Part shown: positions 39,537 through 47,309 of the stretch, in pieces
Layout of the letters: each line of letters opens with the position of its first letter
Position numbering within the stretch: the stretch's first letter is position 1
Source of the DNA: Prostheceraeus crozeri
Taxonomy: Eukaryota > Platyhelminthes > Polycladida > Euryleptidae
Direction: 5' to 3'
Assembly (NCBI GenBank): GCA_907163375.1
Contig: CAJQUW010005758.1
Location: 1 to 64,000, forward strand
Length of the DNA stretch: 64,000 nt
The notes under the pieces: model-generated
The model's database searches: none
The model's input: the letters and a program-made list of their open reading frames with translations, nothing else
Told to the model about the DNA's origin: nothing
Position numbers and translations under genes: made by a program

Positions 39537-39993
39537 TCAAATCATGATAGAACTTACAAATCATTTTTTCATTAGAGGATGGATTACATGAAAAGTTTTG
39601 AATAATAGATGCAAATCGAGATACATGTAAACGTTTTAAGATGAAGTACAGTACAAAAGCACCACACGTTGATGAAAGTGGATGTTGTAGTATGCGTTCA
39701 TTTCGCTGATATTGACGCGTATGTTTTCTCAACCACTGCTGTGTTGGTATATTTGGAGGTTGAGCAAGAGAGTCAAATAGTTCACCACGTCGGTCTTTTC
39801 CAATAAAGATCGCTTTCCAATGCTCACCGCCTAAATTCTGTGAATGAGTGTTTAGCACAATAAAGATGGGATAGTGATTTACTGCAGGTGGTAAGGTATC
39901 GAGTGAATAGACATTATCGAAAGCTTTCAACGTCGCTTCGTCTGCATTATGCTGCACTTTAGTCTTAATATCGTCAGCAGTCAACCAACTCAT
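39532..39993 (-). CDS. adenain-like maturation protease
   Basis: 153 aa from ATG 39993. Catalytic residues: His in GGEHWKAIFIG, Asp in ELFDSLAQPP, and Cys in SSTCGAFVLYFILKRL. The start overlaps the capsid gene's stop as TAATG, a termination-reinitiation style junction. This family cleaves virion precursor proteins, so it fits the capsid operon-like block. The sequence is well diverged from the Polinton A protease. Confidence 0.9.
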   Translation of the reverse strand: MSWLTADDIKTKVQHNADEATLKAFDNVYSLDTLPPAVNHYPIFIVLNTHSQNLGGEHWKAIFIGKDRRGELFDSLAQPPNIPTQQWLRKHTRQYQRNERILQHPLSSTCGAFVLYFILKRLHVSRFASIIQNFSCNPSSNEKMICKFYHDLK

Positions 39994-41270
39994 TAACGAT
40001 TATACTGAAGAATCACGTCACGATACTTTGTAATTTCAATATTTGAATCGAAGACTGCATAAATTAATACATTGATCGTCTCAGGTAGTGTTCTTTTGAA
40101 CGTCAAATCCAAACGAATATTATGAGGCACGTTCGCTTGACGATAGGGTGCACTAATATCGCTGTCAGCAGTCAAATCAAATGCATAAATAGTATATCCA
40201 CTCTTAAACTCTTTCATAGTCAGTCCGTTGGTATCATCCGTATTGTAAAAGCCAAAGACATCCATAAAATCAACATAACTGCGCATAAATTGATCCGAAG
40301 CAAAATCTGGTTTGTAGGGTGGACCAGGATGACTCACACCATTAACACGTAAAGCAATTTCACTTAACTGATTGTGTTTAAAATTGAAAGGATTCTTCTT
40401 TATATTACCATTAAATGCATCATTTTCAACCATTGCCACCATGAGGAGCTTCGGTGCTTCCGATGGAAAGAGGCCATCTTTCATGAAACTCTTTTGATCT
40501 TTCGGAATTGTAAAGGTGAGAAGCTTTGTATGCTGAACGGGGTAAATGGCATTTTGGCGGTTAAGACCTTCAGCATGCCCTCTAATGACACTTGGATTCG
40601 GTACTACTCGACGAATGTAAAGTGCAATATCTTCCACATGAATTCTAAAATTGTCAACTTTAGCAAATGCATTCAGCGCAAATTCAGGCTTATTCAATGT
40701 CAGCTTGAGTCGCATGCTGGTATTACAGAGTAAAAACTTTGACTGTCTAAAGAAGTCTAAATTCAGCGGACCATATAGCTGACATACTCTACTATCTTTA
40801 ATCATAGCAGATCGCTTTACAAAGCCACTGTTTGTTTCAACATCAAATTTTCCTGCTTCATCTCTGTACCATCCCATGGCTTCCATATGACTTTTTTGTG
40901 CTGCTGGATGAAACTGCGATACATGAGTGAAATATGATTTATAGGGATAATCGCTTTGACCACCTTCCACCTGCTGCTCTCCAATCGTTAGAGAAACATC
41001 GCGAAGTAATGTAGTCAATGGTAAATTGTTCAGTCCAACTTTATGTGCATCGTCAATAGCAGTTCCATCTGCTTGCTGAATTCTAAACCTCAAATCAAGC
41101 ATCGCATAACTCAAATCTATGTAGTCATCACTACCACCAGGAATAACAAATTCAATGGGGCCAGCATTCTCAGCTGTTCGAGGATGATAATCTACAATAC
41201 TTGAACTAAGAATATCTGTCTGTATGGCTTGTTGATCGAACAAACAAAAACCGGAAGTTTTACACTCCAT
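39993..41270 (-). CDS. major capsid protein (double jelly-roll)
   Basis: 425 aa. Contains the Polinton capsid landmarks: GPIEFVIPGGSDDYIDLSYA near residue 40, QSDYPYKSYFTHVSQFHPAA near 105, a YGPLNLDFFRQSKFLL strand, HNIRLDLTFKRTLPETINVL near 390 and a final strand FDSNIEITKYRDVI. This matches the animal proteins annotated as F54H12.2-like, which belong to Polintons. It assembles as pseudo-hexagonal trimers. The gene is complete. Downstream it overlaps the protease (TAATG); upstream it follows the pVI-like gene by 2 bp, indicating one late transcription unit. Confidence 0.85.
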   Translation of the reverse strand: MECKTSGFCLFDQQAIQTDILSSSIVDYHPRTAENAGPIEFVIPGGSDDYIDLSYAMLDLRFRIQQADGTAIDDAHKVGLNNLPLTTLLRDVSLTIGEQQVEGGQSDYPYKSYFTHVSQFHPAAQKSHMEAMGWYRDEAGKFDVETNSGFVKRSAMIKDSRVCQLYGPLNLDFFRQSKFLLCNTSMRLKLTLNKPEFALNAFAKVDNFRIHVEDIALYIRRVVPNPSVIRGHAEGLNRQNAIYPVQHTKLLTFTIPKDQKSFMKDGLFPSEAPKLLMVAMVENDAFNGNIKKNPFNFKHNQLSEIALRVNGVSHPGPPYKPDFASDQFMRSYVDFMDVFGFYNTDDTNGLTMKEFKSGYTIYAFDLTADSDISAPYRQANVPHNIRLDLTFKRTLPETINVLIYAVFDSNIEITKYRDVILQYNR

Positions 41271-41272
41271 GA

Positions 41273-41728
41273 TTAGAAGTTATAGCAGCGTCGTCGTTTA
41301 GCGCCTGATGAATGATTAGAGCCTCTGCGACGTTTGCGTGAATGCCTTTTGACTGAAGATTGCACCTTACCAGCTCCGCGATGTTTCCTCCTTCCTTTTC
41401 TCATTCGTTTAGGTGATTTCTTTCCTTGAGTAACACCAGCAATGGTCTGCTTCAATGTTTTTAAACCGCGTTCCTTCCCACGATTCAACAAACTGCTCTT
41501 GAAACTTCTACCTCTGGAAAGATCACTAGCAACATCACCAGCAAAGCCAACGGCATTACTTAAAACATTTCGTTTTAAAGATCTACCGACATTGGATATG
41601 AGAGGTGCTACAACAGATTTCAGTGCACCAAGTATGCTACCTCCACGTTGGCGGCGAGCACCGATGTAAATTTGTCCTCCACCACTTACGTAGGAGGGTC
41701 GTGAATAAAATGAGGCAGTTGGATTCAT
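41273..41728 (-). CDS. pVI/core-like basic virion protein
   Basis: 151 aa from ATG 41728. N-terminus glycine-rich (YVSGGGQIYIGARRQRGGS), then an amphipathic stretch ILGALKSVVAPLISNVGRSL and the ASDLSRGRSFKSSLLNRGKE segment typical of Polinton minor virion proteins compared with adenovirus pVI. The C-terminal 50 residues are extremely basic (RMRKGRRKHRG; RHSRKRRRGS), indicating DNA binding. It ends 2 bp before the capsid start. It corresponds to the 161-aa gene of Polinton A by position and pattern. Confidence 0.65.
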   Translation of the reverse strand: MNPTASFYSRPSYVSGGGQIYIGARRQRGGSILGALKSVVAPLISNVGRSLKRNVLSNAVGFAGDVASDLSRGRSFKSSLLNRGKERGLKTLKQTIAGVTQGKKSPKRMRKGRRKHRGAGKVQSSVKRHSRKRRRGSNHSSGAKRRRCYNF

Positions 41729-41768
41729 AGCTCAAACCCTAAACATTGTTAGTTACAACTTTGCATGA

Positions 41769-42989
41769 ATCACTGTCGATCACTTAGATGAAAGATGTCG
41801 GCACGACGCATCCAAGAGTTCATACTTGAAGGATAACCAGTCCATTTAACAAGACACCATTCTTCACCTTGCCGTTTTTTACATCGAATGATTTTCTCTA
41901 CCAAATATGTTTCACTTTCAGTGAAACCTCAATCTCATCGCGGTAAAAGCTACCCTCAATTTCTTCATTATCGTAATCTTTCAACTTGTAGGTGGTCGGA
42001 GAGTCTTTTTGATTAATCCTTGATACTGTAAATACCTCCTCTGTCCAATTCGGGAGGTACCCTTTAGCAAAAACACTTTTCACTTTTGAGATACGAACTT
42101 TATCGCCAATTTTCACATCACTTTTCACATGAGTGCGTTTACGTTGGAATGATTCGCGCACTTTATCTACATTGTCAGCATTTACATCTACTGGTCTGAG
42201 TCCAATAGAACGATGGATAGAGTGATTGTAGGCATGGAGTGTATCTTGTAGAACCTTTGTCCAATTTTGTGTTAAGTTGGCAGTAAAATGTCGCCACAAG
42301 CGATTTTTTAATGTGCGATTAAAACGTTCAACGAGTGCAGCTTTATAAGCGCTCTTTACACTAAACAACTCAATGTCATGCCTCTCAAATAAACTTGTCA
42401 CATGCTGATTTTCAAACTCTTTTCCTTGATCACTCTGAATTCTTTTTGGAATGCGACCTTCTCGAAAAATTGTTTGGAATGCTTTTGCTACTCCTTTCCC
42501 TTCTTTAGTTTTTAAAGGTTGAGCCCACGCATAACGCGAGAAAATATCAATGACGGTTAAAATAAAATTATTGCCCGAGTTATGTTTTGAAATGGAGGCA
42601 ACATCGCACAAATCTGCTTGCCACTGTTCATCGATGTCATGAACAATATAATGGCGGGTGCGGTACTTCTTTTTCGCTTGTTTGTGGAGTGTATAGGTAG
42701 CCTGACCCTTTAACCATCGTTTCACTTGTGATTGTGGAAGACCACTCGCTTTTGATAATTTCTTGATAGATGCAAATCCTGCCGGATGTTTTACATCATA
42801 ATAGATTGACTTCAAACGTTCAGTCGATGACGGCTGACTCTTTTTCCTCCTTCTCATCTTTTTTCTTTCTTGCCTTTCTACATTTACAACAACTGCAGCA
42901 TTTAGCTTTAGCGGTTTTGCGATCGTGTTCACATTGCTTAGGGGTTTCATTATGAGAGCTGGCGCAGCAAGTGCAAGTGACAACGACAT
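41769..42989 (-). CDS. int: Polinton integrase with chromodomain in the -1 frame
   Basis: Frame 42989-41898 (363 aa): helical N-terminal region (TERLKSIYYDVKHPAGFASI), core with the catalytic triad WQADLCD, SDQGKEFEN and VERFNRTLKN, then an SH3-like domain GDKVRISKVKSVFAKGYLPN. All three acidic residues are present. The frame stops at 41898, but the -1 frame is open from about 41930 to TGA 41769 and encodes ETYLVEKIIRCKK, then WCLVKWTGYPSSMNSWM, a clear chromodomain. The frames overlap by roughly 30 nt with no canonical slippery heptamer. Chromodomains on integrases direct insertion to modified histones. Either a small indel split the gene or frameshifting is used. Confidence 0.85.
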
Positions 42990-43035
42990 TCACCTCTGGC
43001 GGCTCATTACATGGCAAGCAACACATCTGCTTCAT
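42820..43035 (-). CDS. cysteine-rich small protein overlapping the integrase start
   Basis: 71 aa from ATG 43035, in a different frame from the integrase and overlapping its first 170 nt. Twelve cysteines: CCLPC, CTCCASS, KCCSCCKC, plus a highly basic/acidic tail RKARKKKDEKEEKE. It could be an independent zinc- or metal-binding protein. It could also be the missing N-terminal zinc domain of the integrase joined by frameshifting over the A-rich stretch near 42860. The density of cysteines argues that this frame, rather than the integrase frame, is the selected one upstream of 42880. Confidence 0.5.
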   Translation of the reverse strand: MKQMCCLPCNEPPEVNVVVTCTCCASSHNETPKQCEHDRKTAKAKCCSCCKCRKARKKKDEKEEKESAVID

Positions 43036-43036
43036 A

Positions 43037-43729
43037 TTAATAGTCTGAGAACATGTATTTCCTAGGAGGAGCTGTTTTACGTTTTCCTTTTACCAGTTTT
43101 AGTGGCGATGTAGATCTACGTCGAGTTCTTCCTCTTGTTTGCTTAGTGAGTGTGGGAGGGGATGTAGCAGGTGACGTCTTAAACCAATTTGTTGGCATTT
43201 TCATCGCCTGAAGCATTGGAGTAGTAGCCACTGTTGAATCAAGTTCTTTCAATGTCTCATTATTTAAAGCAAATTTTGGCACATTATGCTTTTTCAATAG
43301 TTTAAGAAAGTATGACCAACCAGGTGGAACATAGCCCTGACGGCGCTTTCTACGTGTCGCATACTGAATCAAGTCTTCATAACGTGAAGCATCAATCACT
43401 TTATTTTCATCTGTAATGATTTCTCCTCTATCATTTACATTGAGATGGGGTTCAATACTGTTGAAAAGAGATATGGCATGTGCGCGAGATGCTAAAGGTG
43501 TAGCAGTCGATACAGAGTCACGCATCTTATTCTTCAAGTTTTTCAATTGCTCAACAGTTTCCGATTGTAATAATACAGCACGATGTGGATCTTTGATGTG
43601 AACATTTTGCTGATAATCTATTTCTTTCCTATACATTTGATTTGCAAGAGGTTGCTTTACTTGCTGCATGGCAGTCAATTGTACATATTCATCCTGAGGA
43701 ATAACAATCATGCGAGAATAAGAACTCAT
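43037..43729 (-). CDS. conserved Polinton protein of unknown function
   Basis: 230 aa from ATG 43729, overlapping the ATPase end by 4 nt (ATGA). N-terminus MIVIPQDEYVQLTAMQQVKQ, a helical middle, RRKRRQGYVPPGWSYFLKLL, and a basic C-terminus (TRGRTRRRSTSPLKLVKGKR) ending in RKYMFSDY. The opening IPxxEYxxL and the link to the ATPase recur in other Polintons, where the protein has no assigned role. Position suggests capsid assembly or packaging. It ends 2 bp before the cysteine-rich frame begins. Confidence 0.55.
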   Translation of the reverse strand: MSSYSRMIVIPQDEYVQLTAMQQVKQPLANQMYRKEIDYQQNVHIKDPHRAVLLQSETVEQLKNLKNKMRDSVSTATPLASRAHAISLFNSIEPHLNVNDRGEIITDENKVIDASRYEDLIQYATRRKRRQGYVPPGWSYFLKLLKKHNVPKFALNNETLKELDSTVATTPMLQAMKMPTNWFKTSPATSPPTLTKQTRGRTRRRSTSPLKLVKGKRKTAPPRKYMFSDY

Positions 43730-44343
43730 AGTTTGTAGATAATCATGGGAGTTTTCAAAATATCACTTCGAAATCTAAATTCTTCCGGACACTCTTGCGT
43801 AAAGTCAATGAATAAGTAACCGTATGGTTTTTCAGTAGCTGCTTGAAAAATTTCAATTAAGGCTTTTGATCCTCTGGGTGCAACTTGTCGCGCTAAAATT
43901 TCAAATTGACTTTTATCTCGCGGATTCTTGAAAATAGCATAATAGTGTGTATTCAGGTTTCGTGTACGAGCTTCTTTTCCATCAGGAAACAAATTTTGTG
44001 TAATATAGATGATAAAACACCTTTTATGGTGTGCTGCGCGAGTGAACATATCTGTAACATCTTTTGAATTCTTACTTTCTTTTAATAAATCATCCAATAC
44101 AACAACATCATTAGACTGAAGTTTATCCACTGGAATAATTCCTTCATGTCGAATAAAGTTGCGACTTTGCAATTCCTGAAACAGCGACGGTTGATAAATA
44201 CCATAACACCAAATCACTCGATTGATAGGTTCCTTAAACAACTCCCTTCTTTTATCCAATAAATTCAGCGTGAAAACAGTTTTACCTGCATGAGATGGAC
44301 CTGATACAGTCAGAACTTTATCACATTGAAGTCTGAAATCCAT
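43726..44343 (-). CDS. FtsK/HerA-class packaging ATPase
   Basis: 205 aa from ATG 44343; sequence upstream in frame has only TTG starts, and packaging ATPases of this family usually begin just before the first strand. Walker A SGPSHAGKT at about residues 14-22; Walker B DVVVLDDLL near 95; CFIIYITQNLFPDGKEAR contains the sensor/arginine region. All expected residues are present. It translocates the genome into the capsid. The downstream gene overlaps by 4 nt; upstream lies the pX-like gene. Confidence 0.9.
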   Translation of the reverse strand: MDFRLQCDKVLTVSGPSHAGKTVFTLNLLDKRRELFKEPINRVIWCYGIYQPSLFQELQSRNFIRHEGIIPVDKLQSNDVVVLDDLLKESKNSKDVTDMFTRAAHHKRCFIIYITQNLFPDGKEARTRNLNTHYYAIFKNPRDKSQFEILARQVAPRGSKALIEIFQAATEKPYGYLFIDFTQECPEEFRFRSDILKTPMIIYKL

Positions 44344-44374
44344 TTTATTACTTTGAGACTCAACATTTGCATAA

Positions 44375-44731
44375 TTAACGCTTAGAGCCAAAGATATTTC
44401 CCAATAGGTTGCCCACGGCAGGAGCTATCATTGGAAGTATTGCTGAAAGGAAACCGCCCTTTTGTGTTAGAGTTTTCCTCTTTCTTTGAAGGGCGACTTT
44501 AGGATTGGAGATGAAACGCAATTTCGTAGCATATCGCTTAAGTAACTTTCGTTGTTTTGGCGCTAATTTCTTCGTCCTCAACTTCCTCACATGAGAAATA
44601 ATTTCACAAATGAATTTATCGTTAGCATGTCGTATAGCATTGTATCGCTGATTTGCTTTCATTCGTCGGAGAGCTTGAATGGCTGAAGAAAACTTTTGAC
44701 TTTTACGTTTCGTCATTTTACGTTTCGCCAT
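44375..44731 (-). CDS. pX-like basic protein with C-terminal hydrophobic segment
   Basis: 118 aa from ATG 44731. Strongly basic through residue 90 (MAKRKMTKRKSQKF; KKLAPKQRKLLKRYATKLRF). It ends LTQKGGFLSAILPMIAPAVG then NLLGNIFGSKR. The K/R-rich body with a GGF-hydrophobic tail is the Polinton counterpart compared with adenovirus core protein X, likely condensing DNA and touching membrane. It corresponds to the 160-aa gene of Polinton A. Confidence 0.65.
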   Translation of the reverse strand: MAKRKMTKRKSQKFSSAIQALRRMKANQRYNAIRHANDKFICEIISHVRKLRTKKLAPKQRKLLKRYATKLRFISNPKVALQRKRKTLTQKGGFLSAILPMIAPAVGNLLGNIFGSKR

Positions 44732-44782
44732 TTTCCGTGTTAGTCTTTGCTAAAACCTATCTTTACCACATTTGCATAGGTA

Positions 44783-45106
44783 CTAACTATTGCGACATAA
44801 GTGACACTCGAAATGAGCAATGTCACAGTGGTTACATTGGCAAAGTTGAATGCAATTACGTATGAAACAGCGTTGACAAAAAGCATGCTTACATCTCTTG
44901 AAGATGCGCTTTTCATTTCCATCCTTTCGCTTACATACATCGCAACACATAGTTTCACCGTTACTGATGTCTATAGCAAGTCTTTTTGAAGATATGAATT
45001 TGCTAGCCTTTTCTAAATAATAGACGCATGTACAGAAGGAATATACTTCGAGAGTGAGCAGACATAGCTCGAAAACCAGTTGTGCTACAATCAAGTACCA
45101 CTGCAT
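44783..45106 (-). CDS. membrane-anchored RING-type zinc protein
   Basis: 107 aa from ATG 45106 (an upstream TTG is unlikely in a eukaryote). The N-terminal 30 residues are hydrophobic (WYLIVAQLVFELCLLTLEVY), a signal anchor. The C-terminal half reads CCDVCKRKDG, then FKRCKHAFCQRCFI and CNHCDIAHFECHLC: C-x2-C, C-x-H-x2-C-x2-C and C-x2-C spacing of a RING finger. RING proteins are usually ubiquitin ligases; the viral role here is unknown. It lies between the pX-like gene and the orphan PolB-type domain on the same strand. Confidence 0.6.
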   Translation of the reverse strand: MQWYLIVAQLVFELCLLTLEVYSFCTCVYYLEKASKFISSKRLAIDISNGETMCCDVCKRKDGNEKRIFKRCKHAFCQRCFIRNCIQLCQCNHCDIAHFECHLCRNS

Positions 45107-45108
45107 TT

Positions 45109-45519
45109 TCAATTTTTCTTTATGGAAAGTTGAATGTGAATATCTGAAATCGCTTCAATCACTAGACTGCTACCATGATGGTTAAATGCGTTAAGACGTT
45201 CAGCAATTTTTATCATATGTCTTTTAAAAAATTCTTCGGGGTGATCTACCACTTCCATTGAATAAGAAGCAAAATGGAAAGAGCGACTTTCCACCTCTTC
45301 CTTTCCAAAATGACTAAACTTAATTTTCGCAACTAATCGCGCCATGATAATGCTATCAGAGAATGTATTCATTAACTCTAGAAATAGAGTGCTAGCATCA
45401 TCGACCACTGCTTCGATGTCGGTCTCATCTTTATGAAATTTTATCACATAATCTTGAACAGCTCCTTTTAAACTTTGCCTATGAAAACGTAATGTTCCGC
45501 AGTCGTTTGAGAAAGACAT
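45109..45519 (-). CDS. stand-alone copy of the polB N-terminal domain
   Basis: 136 aa from ATG 45519. ARLVAKIKFSHFGKEEVESR, SMEVVDHPEEFFKRHMIKIA and ERLNAFNHHGSSLVIEAISD follow position by position the region before the exonuclease domain in Polinton B polB. There, encoded at about 31720-31980, it reads KALIYFKLKYIKI, DCESWLNFHIQCLK and DKFNQRDSALIFDGVDSAIF. The Polinton A polymerase has the same domain ending RESGW. Here it is detached and encoded on the opposite strand at the right end. It may partner the polymerase or terminal protein, or be a repurposed duplicate. Function of the domain is not established. Confidence 0.6.
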   Translation of the reverse strand: MSFSNDCGTLRFHRQSLKGAVQDYVIKFHKDETDIEAVVDDASTLFLELMNTFSDSIIMARLVAKIKFSHFGKEEVESRSFHFASYSMEVVDHPEEFFKRHMIKIAERLNAFNHHGSSLVIEAISDIHIQLSIKKN

Positions 45520-45606
45520 GATCGCCCTTTATCTAACCCATCCATTGCATGAAAACAACAACTCTTCTCATAGTAACATTTATTGAATAATGGTAACAAG
45601 CATGCA

Positions 45607-46137
45607 TTATAAATCAATGGTTTGAAAGAGATAAAATAGATACAGCTGGTAACTATCATACAGCGAGCAATGATAACCATACAGGACTTTGGCAGTGTTG
45701 AGGTAAGGAGGAAAGAAGCATTGGTTATGAACGTAGCTACTACAACGAACAGACAAAATAGGAACACACAAATCCTTAAAACGTTTTGTGACTTCATGAT
45801 AATGTTGATTCACTCTACTATCCCAAGGTGGGAGCAAAATATCATCAATGATTAGATTGGGAAATACTTTCCTCTCCTTACCAGGATTATTACAAAAGAT
45901 GCGTATAACATTGAAAGCAGCTAACCATCGTTTAAAGTCAATAAGAAGAGCACTCTCACAAGAAAAGCCATAGTCTTGCAAATATTTCAGATTAAGTCCA
46001 TGAATGTGTTTTCTCGCCCATTGATCAACATTGGGATCGCAGTTGGCATGTTGATGATAGACACTAACAATCTGATATGTCCAATTGTTCATAGCAATAG
46101 CACTGAGCTCCTGTACAGGTTCACCCTCACAATCCAT
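45607..46137 (-). CDS. DEDDh (DnaQ-like) nuclease-like protein
   Basis: 176 aa from ATG 46137. It opens with MDCEGEPVQELSAIAM, where D-x-E fits ExoI of DEDD exonucleases. KHIHGLNLKYLQDYGF follows (the H-x-x-GL motif seen in RNase T/DnaQ relatives). NLIIDDILLPPWD is a candidate for a second acidic site, and YGYHCSLYDSYQLYLF has the H-x4-D ExoIII pattern. Short proteins of this kind occur in invertebrate Polintons without known function. Single-strand DNA or RNA trimming during replication or repair is possible. The minus-strand AATAAA near 45586 follows it. Confidence 0.5.
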   Translation of the reverse strand: MDCEGEPVQELSAIAMNNWTYQIVSVYHQHANCDPNVDQWARKHIHGLNLKYLQDYGFSCESALLIDFKRWLAAFNVIRIFCNNPGKERKVFPNLIIDDILLPPWDSRVNQHYHEVTKRFKDLCVPILSVRCSSYVHNQCFFPPYLNTAKVLYGYHCSLYDSYQLYLFYLFQTIDL

Positions 46138-46189
46138 AAAAATGATGATAGAAGCCTAAAACGGAAATTTACACATCTAAGGAAACGTT

Positions 46190-46390
46190 CTATAACATAT
46201 TAAAAAATGAAGAATTACATCGATGCTTTTCACGACAAAATACACAAATGATATGATGGCAACGAAGAAGTAAAATGTATCTAATAAGACCACGTCTACG
46301 ACACTCAAAGCACATAAGCGAATTGTCATAGGGTAGAGTTAGGAAAGGACTAGCAATTCTCCTTCTTTGATTTGCGTTTTGATGTAGCAT
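46190..46390 (-). CDS. second RING-like small zinc protein
   Basis: 66 aa from ATG 46390. CFECRRRGLIRYILLLRCHH, then IICVFCREKHRC: C-x2-C...C-x-H-x2-C-x2-C...C, a compact RING-like arrangement lacking the last pair. The start overlaps the end of the 131-aa gene by 41 nt in another frame. Together with 44783-45106 it makes two small RING-like genes in one segment. Function is unknown. Confidence 0.45.
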   Translation of the reverse strand: MLHQNANQRRRIASPFLTLPYDNSLMCFECRRRGLIRYILLLRCHHIICVFCREKHRCNSSFFNML

Positions 46391-46745
46391 TCTTCTCCGA
46401 CTTGCGCTTCGTACTACTGCTGTTAAGGATTTGATCAATTATGTCGTCCACGTTGGGTGGTTTCGGAATATATAGGATGGATTCCATATGCATGGAGAGA
46501 GAGGCTATTTTATTATCCTTGTGTCGACCATAATATAGCCCATTCACTTTGAAAAGGATATCCCAAGTACCTTCTCCGAGCTCATCACATCTGATGGGTA
46601 TTGAATGATCTCCCTCCTTCTTATAGTAAGTACACCAATGTGATACCGGTAGGCAAATGTGATTACCATCCCAAATCTTTCTATAGGGAGTATCCTTGTC
46701 ATCTCTCGCCTTCCACTCTTGAGCAAGAGGAGTAGGAATGTCCAT
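46350..46745 (-). CDS. unknown protein (131 aa from first ATG)
   Basis: The frame is open from 46802, but the first ATG is 46745. Residues upstream of that ATG (YIRHQLDIIEEYVTLN) look coding. The body reads DDKDTPYRKIWDGNHICLPV and EGTWDILFKVNGLYYGRHKD; the C-terminus is lysine-rich (STKRKSEKNATSKRKSKKEN), like a nuclear localisation tail. The preceding frame (46799-47053) ends exactly where this one opens, at a GTGAGT sequence. They may therefore be one gene joined by splicing or split by an indel. Confidence 0.5.
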   Translation of the reverse strand: MDIPTPLAQEWKARDDKDTPYRKIWDGNHICLPVSHWCTYYKKEGDHSIPIRCDELGEGTWDILFKVNGLYYGRHKDNKIASLSMHMESILYIPKPPNVDDIIDQILNSSSTKRKSEKNATSKRKSKKENC

Positions 46746-46798
46746 ATTTAATGTCACGTACTCCTCAATAATATCAAGTTGGTGGCGAATGTATGGAC

Positions 46799-47123
46799 TC
46801 ACGGGATCAGTATGTAGTCCCCATACTGATTGTGCATTATCTTGACATCCGTGGAAGGGAGCATTCCCGTTTGGAGTACTACGCTATGATCATCATAACG
46901 CAAGGCTTGTTTAAATTTACGCTGTAGCGGTGTAGGATTATGTACCTTGGATGTTTCTTCCACTGGCCTCAGTTGTAGATGATCTGACCGTAGCGAACCT
47001 TGTAACGTTTGACCGCCATTTTGTCCTACTAGTGCAGCAGATGGAGTAGATGCCTGAAAATGAAAAAAGATTGTATTAAGTTTACGTTCAAGGGAGGAGA
47101 GGGAGGAAGTAGCGACTTACCAT
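46799..47123 (-). CDS. right-end early gene, intron directly after ATG
   Basis: ATG 47123-47121 is followed at once by GTAAGT (intron 47120-47054, ending TTTTCAG). Exon 2 starts GCATCTACTCC at 47053 and is open to TGA 46799, about 85 residues in all. The same ATG|GT...AG|GCATC(A/T)ACT structure is used by polB, and both promoters are alike. The body includes LVGQNGGQTLQGSLRSDHLQ and FKQALRYDDHSVVLQTGM. No family is recognised. It may continue into 46350-46745. Confidence 0.55.
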
Positions 47124-47224
47124 TTTAGTTGGATAATAGAACAGGGAACTAGAGAGAGAGAAAATGTGCGTCCGTCACTCGTGTGATTCAACGATGGAAT
47201 GATTCTCACTGTGGAAGGCTCGCT

Positions 47225-47271
47225 ATTTATAAAGAAATGCTTGATTCTCATTGGATGATGATCCTCATTGG
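47225..47271 (-). promoter_or_regulatory. CCAAT-CCAAT-TATA promoter of the right-end gene
   Basis: On the minus strand, CCAAT at 47271-47267 and 47254-47250 (12 nt apart), then 17 nt to TTATAAA near 47232-47226. It has the same geometry as the polB promoter at 30931-30977. Confidence 0.7.
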
Positions 47272-47309
47272 ACAATAACATCAAGTTGATTCCAAATCTG
47301 GCATCCGTT

